Origin: Gordonia jinghuaiqii
Lineage (GTDB): Bacteria; Actinomycetota; Actinomycetes; Mycobacteriales; Mycobacteriaceae
Assembly (NCBI RefSeq): GCF_014041935.1
Contig: NZ_CP059491.1
Span: 3,906,001 to 3,970,000, forward strand
Direction: 5' to 3'
Length of the DNA: 64,000 nucleotides
The notes under the pieces were generated by a model. It had not been told where the DNA came from. It saw only the letters and a list, made by a program, of their open reading frames with translations, and did no database searches. Positions 52,364-63,600 of the stretch are shown here, piece by piece. Each line of letters opens with the position of its first letter. Position 1 is the stretch's first letter. The translations under genes and the position numbers were made by a program.

Positions 52364-53371
52364 ATGAGCAACCTCGAAGAGCATCCGATCGAGCTCGACT
52401 GTTCCAGCGATGCGGGTGTGGCGACGGACGCCGACGCGCTGCACATGGAGGTACTCACCGCCCGCGACGTGCCGTTGGGCGGGCCCCGCGCGATGACGGT
52501 GCGCCGCACACTGCCCCAGCGGTCACGCTCGCTCATCGGCGCATGGTGCTTCATCGACCACTACGGCCCCGACGATGTCGCCGCCAGGGGCGGGATGGAC
52601 GTCCCACCCCACCCCCACACCGGTTTGCAAACGGTGAGTTGGCTTTTCACCGGCGAGGTGGAGCACCGCGACACCATGGGCAATCATGCGATGGTCCGAC
52701 CCGGCGAGATCAACCTGATGACCGCCGGGCACGGGATAGCCCACACCGAGGTGTCCACGGCTCAGGCCACCATGCTGCACGGCGTCCAGTTGTGGACGGC
52801 GCTGCCCGCCGCGCACGCCGACACCCCACGCGACTTCGCCCACCACCGGCCACTGGACGTGGTCATGGGCGGGGTCACCGCGAAGGTGTTCCTCGGTGAA
52901 CTGTTCGGTTCGCGCTCGCCGGTGGACACCTTCACCCCGCTCCTCGGCGCCCAACTCGACTTCGCCGCGGGCGCCTCGATCGACATCGACGTCGAGCCGA
53001 CCTACGAGCACGGCATCCTCGTCGACGCCGGGACCATCGCGGTCGCCGGGACCGGCGCCGCGCCGCTGGCGCGCACCGAGCTCGGCTACCTCGGCCTCGG
53101 CGCGCAGCGGCTGACGCTGACGAACATCGACGACGCCCCGGCGCGGGTGATCCTTCTCGGCGGCACCCCGCTCGGTGAGGACATCGTGATGTGGTGGAAC
53201 TTCATCGGACGCACACACGACGAGATCGTGGCCTTCCGTGACCAGTGGATGGCACACAGCGACCGATTCGGACAGGTGGCCGGCTACGACGGCGACATCC
53301 AGCATCTGCCCGCGCCGGAACTGCCGCGGACCCGGCTACGTCCTCGCACCAATACCCCGGGACACGCCTGA
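52364..53371 (+). CDS. Pirin family protein
   Basis: This 335-residue bicupin has the pirin N-terminal block: LPQRSRSLIGAWCFIDHYGP, DVPPHPHTGLQTVSWLFTGEVEHRD and INLMTAGHGIAHTEVS, with the three His and one Glu that hold the metal (HPHTG, the H in VEHRD and the E/H in the TAGHGIAHTE region). The C-terminal cupin ends ARVILLGGTPLGEDIVMWWNF. Some pirins are quercetinases, others act on transcription factors; neither can be chosen here. It is longer at the C-terminus than typical pirins (about 290), with a Pro/Arg-rich tail. It is probably in an operon with the preceding gene. Confidence 0.9.
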   Translation: MSNLEEHPIELDCSSDAGVATDADALHMEVLTARDVPLGGPRAMTVRRTLPQRSRSLIGAWCFIDHYGPDDVAARGGMDVPPHPHTGLQTVSWLFTGEVEHRDTMGNHAMVRPGEINLMTAGHGIAHTEVSTAQATMLHGVQLWTALPAAHADTPRDFAHHRPLDVVMGGVTAKVFLGELFGSRSPVDTFTPLLGAQLDFAAGASIDIDVEPTYEHGILVDAGTIAVAGTGAAPLARTELGYLGLGAQRLTLTNIDDAPARVILLGGTPLGEDIVMWWNFIGRTHDEIVAFRDQWMAHSDRFGQVAGYDGDIQHLPAPELPRTRLRPRTNTPGHA

Positions 53372-53424
53372 GCGATCGTCTCGCACGCCGCGCGTCCCGG
53401 GTGTCCACACATCTCCGGTGGGTG

Positions 53425-54129
53425 TCAGGATGTGCCGAGCAGCCGCGCGAAGTTGGCTATGCCGGCCGCCTCGGACGCGTGCCGGGGGGCCGTCGGGTCC
53501 GCCCGCCGAGCGCCGGCGGCGACATTCGCAGCGGCCGGCACCCGGCCCTCGCCGGTATCCCCTGCCGGCGCAGCCCGCGGAGCGATCAGCGCCGCGAGTT
53601 CGGTTGCGGCGCGGTCGATCCGGTCATTCAGGGTTGCGGTGTCCCCGTCCGCGCCCGCCCAGTCCGCGGACGCCGCGTAGACCCCGGTGGGTGTCACGAC
53701 GGCACGCAGGTACGCGAACAGCGGACGCAGTGCGTGGTCGAGCACCATGGAGTGGCGCGCACTTCCGCCGGTGGCACCGATGAGTACGGGTGTGCCGGTC
53801 ATCGCATCGATATCGACGAGGTCGAAGAACATCTTGAACAGTCCGCTGTAGGAGGCGTTGAACACCGGGGTCGCCACGATCAGCGCGTCGGCGGACTCCA
53901 CCGCGTCGAGTGCGTCGCGCGCCTCGCCCGAGGCGAACCCGACGGTCATCGCCCGCCCGAGTTCGACGGCGTGCTCGCGCAGGTCGATCACCTCCACCTC
54001 GGCCTCGATGTCGTGCCCCCGACTCAGGTCGTCGACCACCGCCGCGAGCGTCCGGTCGATCAGCAGCCGCGTCGACGACGGCTCGGACAATCCCGCGTTC
54101 ACCGCAACGATCCGCAGCCCCGTTGTCAT
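53425..54129 (-). CDS. NADPH-dependent FMN reductase, CE1759-type
   Basis: This 234-residue flavodoxin-fold reductase shows the start GLRIVAVNAGLSEPSSTRLLIDR, the phosphate loop SEPSSTR near residue 15, and VESADALIVATPVFNASYSGLFKMFFDLVD near 75-105, which hold FMN. It would supply reduced flavin to the partner monooxygenase, whose stop overlaps its start by 4 bases (ATGA). This pairing is the known CE1758/CE1759 LLM two-component arrangement of mycolate actinobacteria. The last 50 residues are Ala/Pro-rich. Confidence 0.88.
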   Translation of the reverse strand: MTTGLRIVAVNAGLSEPSSTRLLIDRTLAAVVDDLSRGHDIEAEVEVIDLREHAVELGRAMTVGFASGEARDALDAVESADALIVATPVFNASYSGLFKMFFDLVDIDAMTGTPVLIGATGGSARHSMVLDHALRPLFAYLRAVVTPTGVYAASADWAGADGDTATLNDRIDRAATELAALIAPRAAPAGDTGEGRVPAAANVAAGARRADPTAPRHASEAAGIANFARLLGTS

Positions 54130-55226
54130 GAGCGAACCTGCGCGGTCTCGCCGGCTGCCGCGCGTGCGGCGACCAGCGATTCGTGGGTGGGCGCGTCGGG
54201 CACATCGGCCGGACGTCCCTGTGCGAAGCCCGCACGCAGCTCCGGCAGTACCTCACCGAGCAGATCGAGCTGTTCGAGCACCGTCTTGAGCGGCAGACCG
54301 GCGTGATCGACGAGGAACAGCTGGCGCTGGTAGTCGCCGAACGACTCGCGGAACTGCAGCGTCTTGTCGACGAACTCGGCCGGGCTGCCGACGGTGAGCG
54401 GCGTCTGCGAGCTGAACTCCTCCAGCGACGGACCGTGACCGTAGACCGGCGCGTTGTCGAAGTAGGGACGGAACTCGCGAACCGCGTCCTGCGAGTTGCG
54501 CCTGATGAAGAACTGTCCGCCGAGCCCGACGATGGCCTGGTGGGCCTTGCCGTGGCCGTAGTGCTCGAAACGCTCGCGATAGAAGCCGATCAGCCGCTGG
54601 AAGTGCTCGTTGGGCCAGAAGATGTTGTTCGCGAAGAATCCGTCGCCGTAATAGGCGGCCTGTTCGGCGATCTCGGGACTCCGGATGGAGCCGTGCCAGA
54701 CGAACGGTGCGACGCCGTCGAGCGGCCGAGGGGTCGAGGTGAACGACGTGAGCGGGGTCCGGAACTGCCCTTCCCAGTCCACCACGTGTTCGGTCCACAA
54801 CCGGTGCAGCAGGTGATAGTTCTCGATCGCGAGCGGTATGCCCTGGCGGATGTCCTGACCGAACCACGGGTACACCGGGCCGGTGTTGCCGCGACCGAGC
54901 ATGAGGTCGACGCGTCCGTCGGCCAGATGCTGCAGCATCGCGAAGTCCTCGGCGATCTTCACCGGGTCATTGGTGGTGATCAGCGTGGTCGCGGTGCTCA
55001 GCCTGAGCCGTTGCGTCTGCGCGGCGATGTAGGCCAGGGTCGTCGTCGGCGACGACGAGAAGAACGGCTCGTTGTGGTGCTCACCGATGGCGAACACGTC
55101 CAGGCCGATGTCCTCGGCCTTCTTGGCGATCTCGACGATCCCCTTGATCCGCTCGTGCTCGGTCGGCTCGCGTCCCGTGGTCGGGTCGACGGTGATGTCA
55201 CTGACGCTGAAGATTCCGAACTGCAT
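54126..55226 (-). CDS. Luciferase-like (LLM) flavin monooxygenase, CE1758-type
   Basis: This 366-residue F420/FMN-dependent LLM-fold enzyme has MQFGIFSVSDITVDPTTGRE, AKKAEDIGLDVFAIGEHHNEPF near 40-55, TTTLAYIAAQTQRLRLSTATTLITTNDP near 65-90 and LADGRVDLMLGRGNTGPVYPWFG near 105-125. The start ATG at 55226 lies six bases after AGGAGG (55238 down to 55233); the frame is open for 12 more codons upstream, but those lack a ribosome site. It is first in a two-gene operon with the FMN reductase. The natural substrate of this subfamily is not established. Confidence 0.9.
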   Translation of the reverse strand: MQFGIFSVSDITVDPTTGREPTEHERIKGIVEIAKKAEDIGLDVFAIGEHHNEPFFSSSPTTTLAYIAAQTQRLRLSTATTLITTNDPVKIAEDFAMLQHLADGRVDLMLGRGNTGPVYPWFGQDIRQGIPLAIENYHLLHRLWTEHVVDWEGQFRTPLTSFTSTPRPLDGVAPFVWHGSIRSPEIAEQAAYYGDGFFANNIFWPNEHFQRLIGFYRERFEHYGHGKAHQAIVGLGGQFFIRRNSQDAVREFRPYFDNAPVYGHGPSLEEFSSQTPLTVGSPAEFVDKTLQFRESFGDYQRQLFLVDHAGLPLKTVLEQLDLLGEVLPELRAGFAQGRPADVPDAPTHESLVAARAAAGETAQVRS

Positions 55227-55378
55227 GTCGCGCCTCCTATGTCTAGGTCTCACCCCCACCAACCGGACCGCGGTCCGATTAATTCCGGTGGCGTTTGGGT
55301 TAGTGTTGGCTCACACATGCTCCGCGGAGCAACTCCGCGGAACGTCGCACACATGGAACGTCGCACAAAGGGAGTTGT

Positions 55379-55900
55379 ATGAAGATCCGGAAGTCTGTCG
55401 CAGCCATCACCCTCGCCGGGGCCGCACTGTTCGTCGCCACCGGATGCTCGGAGTCCTCCGACACCGTCGACGAGGTCACCAGCAAGGTGTCCACGGCGGT
55501 CGAGACCGGCGCGAGCAAGGCCTCGACCGCAGCGAGCGACGCCGTCGACGAGATCACCGGACTCAGCAACTCCGACGCGCAGGAGATCCTGCGCAAGGCC
55601 GTGAACCCCGACACCCCGGCCGAGCAGATCGACGAGGTGGTCGACGTGACCAACCCGGCCACGAAGGCCGCGATCATCGCCTACGCGACCGCTTCGTCGG
55701 CCGCGGGTTACACACCCGAGGCATACGAGGTCAAGGACGTCTCCGAGGACGGCGACAAGAAGGCCATCGCCACCGTCTCGGTGAAGAGCCCGCACGCCCC
55801 CGCCCCGATCGACATCAAGCTGTCCTACGTCGACGTCGACGGCTGGAAGCTCAGCGGTGACGCCGTGACCCAGCTCGCCGGCATGAGCCGGGGCAACTGA
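55379..55900 (+). CDS. MTB12-like secreted lipoprotein
   Basis: This 173-residue protein has an N-terminal lipoprotein signal (IRKSVAAITLAGAALFVATGCSES; the lipobox ATGC puts the lipidated Cys near residue 23). A Thr/Ser/Asp/Ala linker follows, then an MTB12/CFP-2 type domain (residues 62-173): AQEILRKAVNPDTPAEQIDEVVDVTNPATKAAII...VKSPHAPAPIDIKLSYVDVDGWKLS. This family is a small secreted antigen group in mycobacteria and relatives. Function unknown. Start ATG at 55379 follows GGGAG. It is divergent from the LLM operon. Confidence 0.85.
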   Translation: MKIRKSVAAITLAGAALFVATGCSESSDTVDEVTSKVSTAVETGASKASTAASDAVDEITGLSNSDAQEILRKAVNPDTPAEQIDEVVDVTNPATKAAIIAYATASSAAGYTPEAYEVKDVSEDGDKKAIATVSVKSPHAPAPIDIKLSYVDVDGWKLSGDAVTQLAGMSRGN

Positions 55901-55979
55901 GCCACCCGCCCACCCTCGACTCGTCGGTAGACTCGCGCGGGTGCGGCCCGACTCGCGAGCCGACGAGCGAGGAGGTGCC

Positions 55980-56609
55980 GTGGCCGTCGACAATCCCACC
56001 CATCCGTTCACGCCCACGGTGACCGATCGCCATCGGCGGTGGCCCGCTGTCAACGACCTGGACGACGTGGGCCTCCCGGACGTACCCGCGGCCGCGGTGG
56101 GCATCCCGGCTCCGGCCGCCCCGGTGACAGCAACCCCGGCGATGTCGAGTCCGCTGAAATCGAGTCCGGAGAAGTCGACCCCGGCCCGGCTGTCCACCCG
56201 CGTGGAGACATTCCAGCGGCGCCGGCCCGCCGACCACGCCGCACTCCCACCGGTCGGCGACTTCTGGGATCTGCAGAACCCCGACCGGCTCGTGGTGAGC
56301 CCGTCCGCACCCTTCCGGCCGATCCCGTACGCACCCCCGGCCCCGACACGGCGCCGTGCGCCTGCGGCGGCGTCGGTGGCGCTGATCTCGGGGCTGCTGT
56401 CGCTGCCCATGACCATCGCGCTCGGTTTCGGCGCGGCACTCGGGATGATCGCGATCATCTCCGGCGCCGTCGCGGTCAGGCAGATCAACCGCTCGCCCGG
56501 AAGCCACCGCGGCAAGGCCGCGGCCGTCACCGGGATCGTGACCGGGACCGGCGGTGTGTTGATCGGCGGACCGATCCTTCTCCTCGTGCTGCTCATCGCC
56601 GCGGCCTGA
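55980..56609 (+). CDS. DUF4190 membrane protein
   Basis: This 209-residue protein has a long Pro/Ser/Thr/Ala-rich cytoplasmic N-terminus (1-130) and a C-terminal DUF4190 unit: AASVALISGLLSLPMTIALGFGAALGMIAIISGAVAVRQI near 132-170, GSHRGKAAAVTGIVTG, and a final hydrophobic helix GGVLIGGPILLLVLLIAAA. Two to three membrane segments are predicted. GTG at 55980 was chosen: AGGAGG at 55970-55975 lies four bases upstream. No function is known. A strong hairpin follows. Confidence 0.8.
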   Translation: MAVDNPTHPFTPTVTDRHRRWPAVNDLDDVGLPDVPAAAVGIPAPAAPVTATPAMSSPLKSSPEKSTPARLSTRVETFQRRRPADHAALPPVGDFWDLQNPDRLVVSPSAPFRPIPYAPPAPTRRRAPAAASVALISGLLSLPMTIALGFGAALGMIAIISGAVAVRQINRSPGSHRGKAAAVTGIVTGTGGVLIGGPILLLVLLIAAA

Positions 56610-56623
56610 GCCGCGGAACGCAA

Positions 56624-56661
56624 GCGAGGCGGGGTTCGGCTCACGCCGAACCCCGCCTCGC
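56624..56661. terminator. Strong 17-bp hairpin
   Basis: A perfect 17-bp stem (GCGAGGCGGGGTTCGGC and its complement) with a TCAC loop begins 15 bases after the DUF4190 stop. It lies between convergent genes and should terminate both. There is no long T-run. Confidence 0.85.
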
Positions 56662-56739
56662 CTGTGACATGACAGAGTGTGGAATCTCGAACACGCGCCC
56701 CCGCGCCGGCGTCCGAGAATCGCTGGATGATCGCTGGTG

Positions 56740-57090
56740 TCAGCCCACCGCGCGAAGGTGTCCGCGACCCGTTTCGCCGCGCCGGGAGTCGCGGCCGAGC
56801 CACTCATAGATCTCCCCGAGGGCACCGGCGACGGACTCGGGTGAACCGAGGCCGCTCACGTTGGGCAGACAGTGCAGCACCGCGGCAGGCAGAGCGACGT
56901 CAGCCCTGGTGAAGTGCTTGTCCGTCACGTGCTCGTAACCCTCGAGGGCGACGGCCAGGTCGCCATAGGTCGCCGCCTGGCCGCTGTGCCGCACGGCGGT
57001 GAGCCGCGGACTCGATTCCGACCGTGCGTAGACCTGCTCGATGATCGCTCGCGATGGACCGTCCCCCGCGTACGCCGAATTAGAAGTCAT
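56740..57090 (-). CDS. Small orphan protein downstream of the second MbtH
   Basis: This 116-residue soluble protein is of unknown function. The ATG at 57090 has a GAGG site about six bases upstream. The sequence has RAIIEQVYARSESSPRLTAVRHSGQAATYGDLAVALEGYEHV, then ALPAAVLHCLPNVSGLGSPESVAGALGEIYEWLG. The stretch PRLTAVRHSGQAATYGDL resembles the A2 core of adenylation domains ([17 protein letters not shown]), but no other adenylation motif is present. It is on the same strand as the NRPS and mbtH genes, 281 bases after mbtH, and could be linked to them. It might be a remnant or a small regulatory fold; I cannot decide. Confidence 0.6.
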   Translation of the reverse strand: MTSNSAYAGDGPSRAIIEQVYARSESSPRLTAVRHSGQAATYGDLAVALEGYEHVTDKHFTRADVALPAAVLHCLPNVSGLGSPESVAGALGEIYEWLGRDSRRGETGRGHLRAVG

Positions 57091-57371
57091 GTTTTTCCTC
57101 GCCCCCATGATTGCCGGGATCTGACCGGAGACCCCTGGGACTACTCTGTCACTAGTTTTTCGGAGCCAGGATGTCCTGGTCCACATTGTTACTCACGTCA
57201 CATCCAAATGCGAGAGTTGTACACATCGCTAATGGTATACGGGTTACTCGAGTGACTGAAGTAATTCGTGGGATCGGAGCGTTCCGGTCACACGCCCGAG
57301 TCCGAACAGTGATGTCGAGCCCGAGCCGGCGCCGCCGGCGTATGACTGCCCCACATCGCGCCGAGCGGTCC

Positions 57372-57605
57372 CTAGTTCGCCTTGCGAGCGGCTTCGTCGG
57401 CCTCCATCGCATCGATCAGGCTCTTGGGCCGGAGATCGGTCCAGTTCTTCTCGACATATTCGAGGCATGCCGCACGGCTGTCCTCGCCGAAGACCTTGGT
57501 CCAGCCGGCCGGGATGTCGGCGAACGTCGGCCACAGCGAATGCTGGTTCTCGTCGTTGACCAGGACGTAGAAGCGGCCTTCTTCATCATCGAACGGGTTC
57601 GTCAT
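57372..57605 (-). CDS. MbtH-like protein (second copy)
   Basis: This 77-residue MbtH protein is of normal family size: [40 protein letters not shown] and [21 protein letters not shown]. All invariant positions (SLWP, two structural Trp, RPxSL) are present. It starts 72 bases after the second NRPS on the same strand, with AGAGGAAG before the ATG at 57605. It differs clearly from the first copy at 44489, so each synthetase has its own helper. Confidence 0.95.
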   Translation of the reverse strand: MTNPFDDEEGRFYVLVNDENQHSLWPTFADIPAGWTKVFGEDSRAACLEYVEKNWTDLRPKSLIDAMEADEAARKAN

Positions 57606-57677
57606 CGTCTTCCTCTCATCGTGGGTTTGTGGTGTCGGGTCGGCGGAAAGGTGATCCTGTCCGCAGTATGTGCGGGC

Positions 57678-60600
57678 TCACCGGCCCGGAGGTCGGCTCT
57701 CCGGCGACTCGCGGAGCGCCTGGTTCAATACCGGTCCGATTATCGCGAGCGCCTCACCGTCGGCCATACCGAGGTGAGCGACATCGACGTCGTGGTTGGT
57801 GATGTCTCCTCCGATGAAGGGGCGCCAGCTCGACGCGACTCGTGCCGGGTCGGCCTTGTCCGCGGTCGCGGTGAACACGACTATGTCTCCGTCATAATGC
57901 CCCGGCTCGTGCTCCAGCATGACCGTCTCGGATATCCGGAAGCTCGTCATGATGCGGTCGATCTGATCGTCGTCGAGGAGGCCGGTCGCGCGCAGCTGCG
58001 TCCGGATCAGCTCGGCGACCTGCTCCGGGGTCGCCTCCTCGCCGGCGTCCCCGGCCGCGTCGAGGTCGAACAGTGTTCGCCATGCGCCGAGCAGCTCGGC
58101 CACATCGGGCCCGGCATTCTCGGCGTCGGCACCGTCGGCACCGTCGGCGTCGGCGGCGGCGTCATCCGCACCGGCCAGGTCGGCCGGGGCGGGGGCGGCG
58201 TCCATCAGCCCGACCACGCCGACCGTCTCGCCCGCCTTGCGCAGCTGTACGGCGATCTCCTGGGCGATCACGCCGCCGAGGGACCATCCCAGCAGGTGGT
58301 ACGGCCCCGTCGGTGCGATCGCGCGGATCTCCTCGAGGTACCGGCGAGCCATGTCGGCGACCGACTCGGCCGGCGGCTCCCCGGTGACCACATGCGGGTC
58401 CTGGACGCCGTAGATGGGTCGATCCGTCACGTATGGTGCGAGCCCGCCGTAGAACCACGCCAGACCGCCTGCGGGATGCACACAGAACAACGGGGCCCCG
58501 CGTCCACCGCTCCGCAACGGGATCACGATGTCGCCGGCCAGCGCGGCCGAGGACTCCTCGCGGAGTTCGGCCAGCAGGCGACGGGCGAGTCCGCGGATCG
58601 TCGGATCGGCGAACAGCCAGGCGAGGTCGACGGCCCGGCCGGTCCGTTCACGCAGGCGCCCGATGACGCGGGCGGCGGACAGCGAGTTGCCGCCGAGGTC
58701 GAAGAACGACTCGGTCACGCTGACCTGCTCCACCCCGAGGACGTCGGCGACGACCTCGGCGATGAGCGACTCCGTCTCGTCAGCGGGCGCAACGTATTCC
58801 GCCGCCTCGAAGACCGGTTTCGGCAACACCTTCCGGTCGATCTTGCCCGCGGTGCTCAGCGGCATCGCGTCGAGGACGACCCAGGTCGAGGGGCGCATGT
58901 ACTCGGGCAGACCGCGCGCGGCGGCCGCTCGCACGGCCTCGACGTCGATCGCATCGCGGTCGGTGCCGGAGACGTAACCCACGAGATGCCCGCCACCGGC
59001 GACCTCGACGACCGCGGCCGCGGTGTGCACGACTCCCGGGACCGATGCGACGACGGCCTCGATCTCGCCGAGTTCGATGCGCTGTCCGCGCAACTTGACC
59101 TGGAAGTCGGTCCGGCCGATGTACTCGAGCTCGCCTGCCCGATTCCACCGCACCAGATCGCCTGTCCGGTAGAGCCGTTCGCCCGGCGCGCCGAAGGGAT
59201 CGGCCACGAACCGGTCGGCCGTCAGATCGGTCCGGGCCGCGTACCCGCGCGCCAACTGCACACCGCCGAGGTACAACTCACCGTTCACCCCGGCCGGGAC
59301 CGGCCGCAGCCGTGGGTCGAGAACGTGCACGGTGGTGTTCCAGACCGGGACGCCGATCGGGATCACCTCATCGGCGGGTGTCACCTCGTGGTGGGTGACG
59401 TCGACGGCCGCCTCGGTCGGGCCGTACAGGTTGTGCACCGTCGCCGCGGGCAGCGACGACGCCGCAGCCTGCGCCACGGCCGCAGGCAAGGCCTCGCCGG
59501 AGGTGAACAGGGTGCGGACCGTACGCAGTCGGTTCAGGGTCTCCGGCCCCACCACATCGACGAAGGTGGACAGCATCGACGGCACGAAGTGCAGGGTCGT
59601 GACCCGGTGGTCGGCGATGGTCTGCGCCAGGTACTGCGGGTCGCGATGGGCATCGGGCCGCGCGATGACGAGTCGCGCACCGGTCATCAACGGCCAGAAC
59701 AGCTCCCAGACGGACACGTCGAAAGTCACCGGTGTCTTCTGCAGCACGACGTCGCCGACGTCGAGCGGGAATGCCGACTGCATCCACCGCAGACGGTTGA
59801 CGATGGCCTCGTGCGGCACCGCCACACCCTTCGGCCGGCCCGTCGACCCCGAGGTGAACAGGGTGTAGGCGGTGTGTGCGGTGCGCAGCGGCGCGGTCCG
59901 GTCACGGTCGGAGACCGGCTCATACCCGGTGACGTCGATCGGTATCGCGCAGTCGAGAACGATACGGTCGAGGTCGAGACCGGGTGCGGCGTCGGCGGAG
60001 TCCGACGAGACGACCACGAGGCGGGCATCGGCGGTCTCGACGATGTGTCGGACCCGGTCGATCGGTGCGTCGAGATCGATCGGCACATAGTGTCCGCCCG
60101 CGGCGACCACGGCGTGCAGCGCGACGAGCAGGTCGATCGAGCGCGGAACGGCCACGGCAACAGCCACGTCCGGACCCACTCCCTGCCCGATGAGGTACCG
60201 GGCCAGGCTCGCGACGCGGGCACCGAACTCGCCGTAGCTCACCTCGCGGTCCTCGAAGACGAGGGCCGTGGCCGACGGTGTGGCCGCGATCTGGCGGTAG
60301 ACCAGGTCCGGGAGTGTCTCGGCGGGCACCGCGACCTCCGGCCCGCGACTCCACTGCTGCACCTGCTCGGTGTCCTGGTCGGCGAAGACCGGCAGGTCAC
60401 CCACCGCGGTGTGCACATCGCTGGTGACGCCGCCGAGGATTCGGACCAGGCTGTCGGCCATGCGCGCGACCGTCGGCTCGTCGAACAGATCGGTGGCGTA
60501 GATCAGCGAACCGTGCCACGGCGCATCGGCAGCGGCGGTGGTGATCCCGAAGGTCAGGTCGACCTGGGCCGGAAAATCGGACGGCGCAACGGGTTCGACG

Positions 60601-63600
60601 CGCAGTTCGTCGGTCTCCGATTCCGGCGCCCGGTCGGCGCTGCCGTCCGAGGCGCCGGAGGCGGCCTGGGCGAAGGTCAGCATGATCTGCGTCAGCGGGG
60701 CGAACGCCTGCGAGCGCACCGGGTTGAGCTCCTCGACGAGGAACTCGAAGGGCACGTCGGCGTGCGCGAATGCGTCGATGTCGGCGGTGCGGACGTCCTC
60801 CAGCACGTCGGCGAAACTCGCCTCGGGCGTCACCCGGGTGCGCAGCACCAGCGTGTTGACGAACATGCCGACGAGGTCGTCGAGTTCGCGTCGGCCGCGG
60901 CCCGCCACCGGTGTACCGATGGTGATGTCGTCGCCTGCGGAGAGCCGGGCGATCAGCACCGCGAGCGCGGCGTGCACCACCATGAACGGCGTGACCCCAT
61001 GGGCGCGGGCGGTGGCGGCGATTCCGTTCGCCACCCCGGCCGGGATGTCGAACTGCACCTGCGCACCGCGCTGGGAGGCCACCGCCGGGCGTGGCCGGTC
61101 GGCGGGGAGATCGGTGACGTCGGGGATCCCGGCGAGCCGGTCGGTCCAGTAGCCGAGCTGGGTGCCGAGCACCGAGGTCGGGTCGTCGACCGATCCGAGG
61201 ACGTCGTGCTGCCAGAGCGCCACATCGGCGAACTGCACCTCGAGGGGCTGCCATCCCGGCGCCGCACCGGCGCGGCGCGCCTCGTAGGCCGTGATGAGGT
61301 CCCGTACGAGCGGTCCCATCGACTCGCCGTCGGCCGCGATGTGGTGCACCACCACCGACAACAGGTGTGACGGCGCACCGTCGGCCGGCGATTCGGCGAG
61401 CAGCCGGACCCGCAACGGCGCGTCGACCGTCATGTCGAAACCGGTTGTCGCCGAGGAGATCAGTTGATCGAGCGAGTCCACGACCTCGATGTCGAGATCG
61501 CGTAGCGCATCGTCGCGCTCGGCGATCGCCTGGACGGGGCCGTCGTCGACGACGGGGTAGCTGGTCCGCAGCACCTCGTGCCGGGCGACCACGTCGCCGA
61601 CCGCGGCCCACAATGCCTCGACGTCGAGGTCGCCGACGAGGCGCAGGACCGCGGGGATGTTGTACGCCGCCGAGGTCACGTCGAGCTGGTTGATGAACCA
61701 CATGCGCTGCTGGGCCAGCGACAGCGGGATGCGGTGCGGCCGAGGGCCGGACACGATCGGGGCGGCGCCGAGGCCACCCGGTTGCGGCAGATGGCGGGCG
61801 AGTTCGGCTACCGAGGGGTGGTCGAAGATCTCACGCACGCCGACCCGGTCGGAGACGAGCTCGGACAACCGGCCGGCCAGCCGGGTCGCCGACAACGAGT
61901 TGCCGCCCAGGTCGAAGAACGACCCGATGACCGAGACCTCGTCGACGCCGAGCACCTCGCGGAAGACCTGGGCGATGGACTCCTCGGCGGGGGTCCGCGG
62001 GGCGACCACCTCGGCCACCGCGAAGTCGGGCTCGGGCAGGGCCCGGCGGTCGACCTTGCCGATGGGGTTCAGAGGGATCTCGTCGAGGACCGTCAAGCTG
62101 GACGGCACCATGTACGCCGGCAGCAGGGTGTTCAGGTCGGCAAGGATCCGGCCCGGGTCGGGGGTTGTCCCGCCGGTGACGGTGACATAGCCGGCCAGCG
62201 CCATTCCGCCGGGCCCGTCGACGGCCACGACCGCGGCCGCACTGACGCCGCCCACACGGAGGAGTGCCGCCTCGACCTCTCCCATCTCGATGCGGAGACC
62301 CCGGATCTTCACCTGGAAGTCGGTCCGCCCCACATACTCGATCTGGTCACGGGAATTCCGGCGCGCCAGGTCTCCGGTGCGGTACATGCGGGAACCCGGC
62401 TCCCCGTGGGGATTCGCGACGAAGCGCTCCGCCGAGAGTCCGCCGCGTCCCAGGTACCCACGTGCCAGGGCAGGCCCGGCGATGTAGAGCTCACCCGCGA
62501 TCCCCAGCGGTACCGGGCGCAACCTGTCGTCGAGCAGCAGTGCCTCGACGCCGACGAGGGGGCTACCGATCGAGATCGACTCGCCCGCATGCAGAGCGTC
62601 GGTACCCGTACAGATGATCGTGGTCTCGGTCGGCCCGTACACGTTGAAGAAGTCGAGATCCGGAAGACTCGTGGTCCAGCGTTCCAGCTCGGTCGCGGCG
62701 AGGGCCTCGCCGCCGACCAGAAGATCCCGCAGCGTGGAGTTCCGGGTCGCCGGGATCGACGCTGCGACGCTGTTGACCAAGAACGCCGACGTGACCTCGT
62801 GGTCGGTGATGAAACGCCCGAGGTCGGCGCCGCCGTAGACGTCACTCGGCGAGACGACCAGGGTCCCCCCGTCGACGTAGGCGCCCAGGATCTCCATCAT
62901 CGACGCGTCGAACGCGGGCGAGCTGACACCGAGCCACCGCGCCGGCGATTCTGCCCGGTGGCGGGCCGCCAGGCTCGAGGCGACGTTGCGCAACCCGGTG
63001 TGGGACACCAGGACACCCTTGGGCCGGCCCGTCGAACCCGAGGTGAAGACGGCGTAGGCGGCGTTCTCCGGCCGGATGACGGCGCCGCGCTCGGCGTCGG
63101 TCAACGGCGCGGTCGACCATGCCGATGCCAACTCGTCGAGCGCAGCGTGATCGATGGTGATCCAGTCCGGACCGACAGGCATCGTCCCCACCGCGGCGGC
63201 GTCGGCCAGGCCGACGGTCGCACCGGAGTCCTCGACGACCATCCGCACGCGATCGCTCGGGTACTTCGGATCGATCGGGGTGTAGACGGCGCCGGTCTTG
63301 ACGATCGCCCACAGCACGACCTGCAACAGGTCCGACCGCGAGAAGGCCGACAGCACCGGCGTTTCCGGGCGGACGCCGCGTGCCAGCAGCATCCGTGCGA
63401 CGGCGTTCGACAGTGCGTCGAGGCGTTGGTAACTCAGTTCGCGCCCGTCGAAGACGACGGCGGTCCGGTCGGGGTGGCGGGCGGCCGAGGCGGTCAGCAT
63501 CTCGGCCAGCGTCAGGGTGGGTTCGGGTGCGGGCCCCACCAGGGACACCTGATCGTGGCCGGCATCGGCGAGAAGTCCGATGTCGGCGACGGCGCGTCCG

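Noticed and set aside
57171..61370. 1399-codon open frame on the plus strand
   Set aside because: It lies antisense to the second NRPS, reads as Arg/Asp/Val/Gly-rich low-complexity protein with no domain, and reflects high third-position GC of the true frame.
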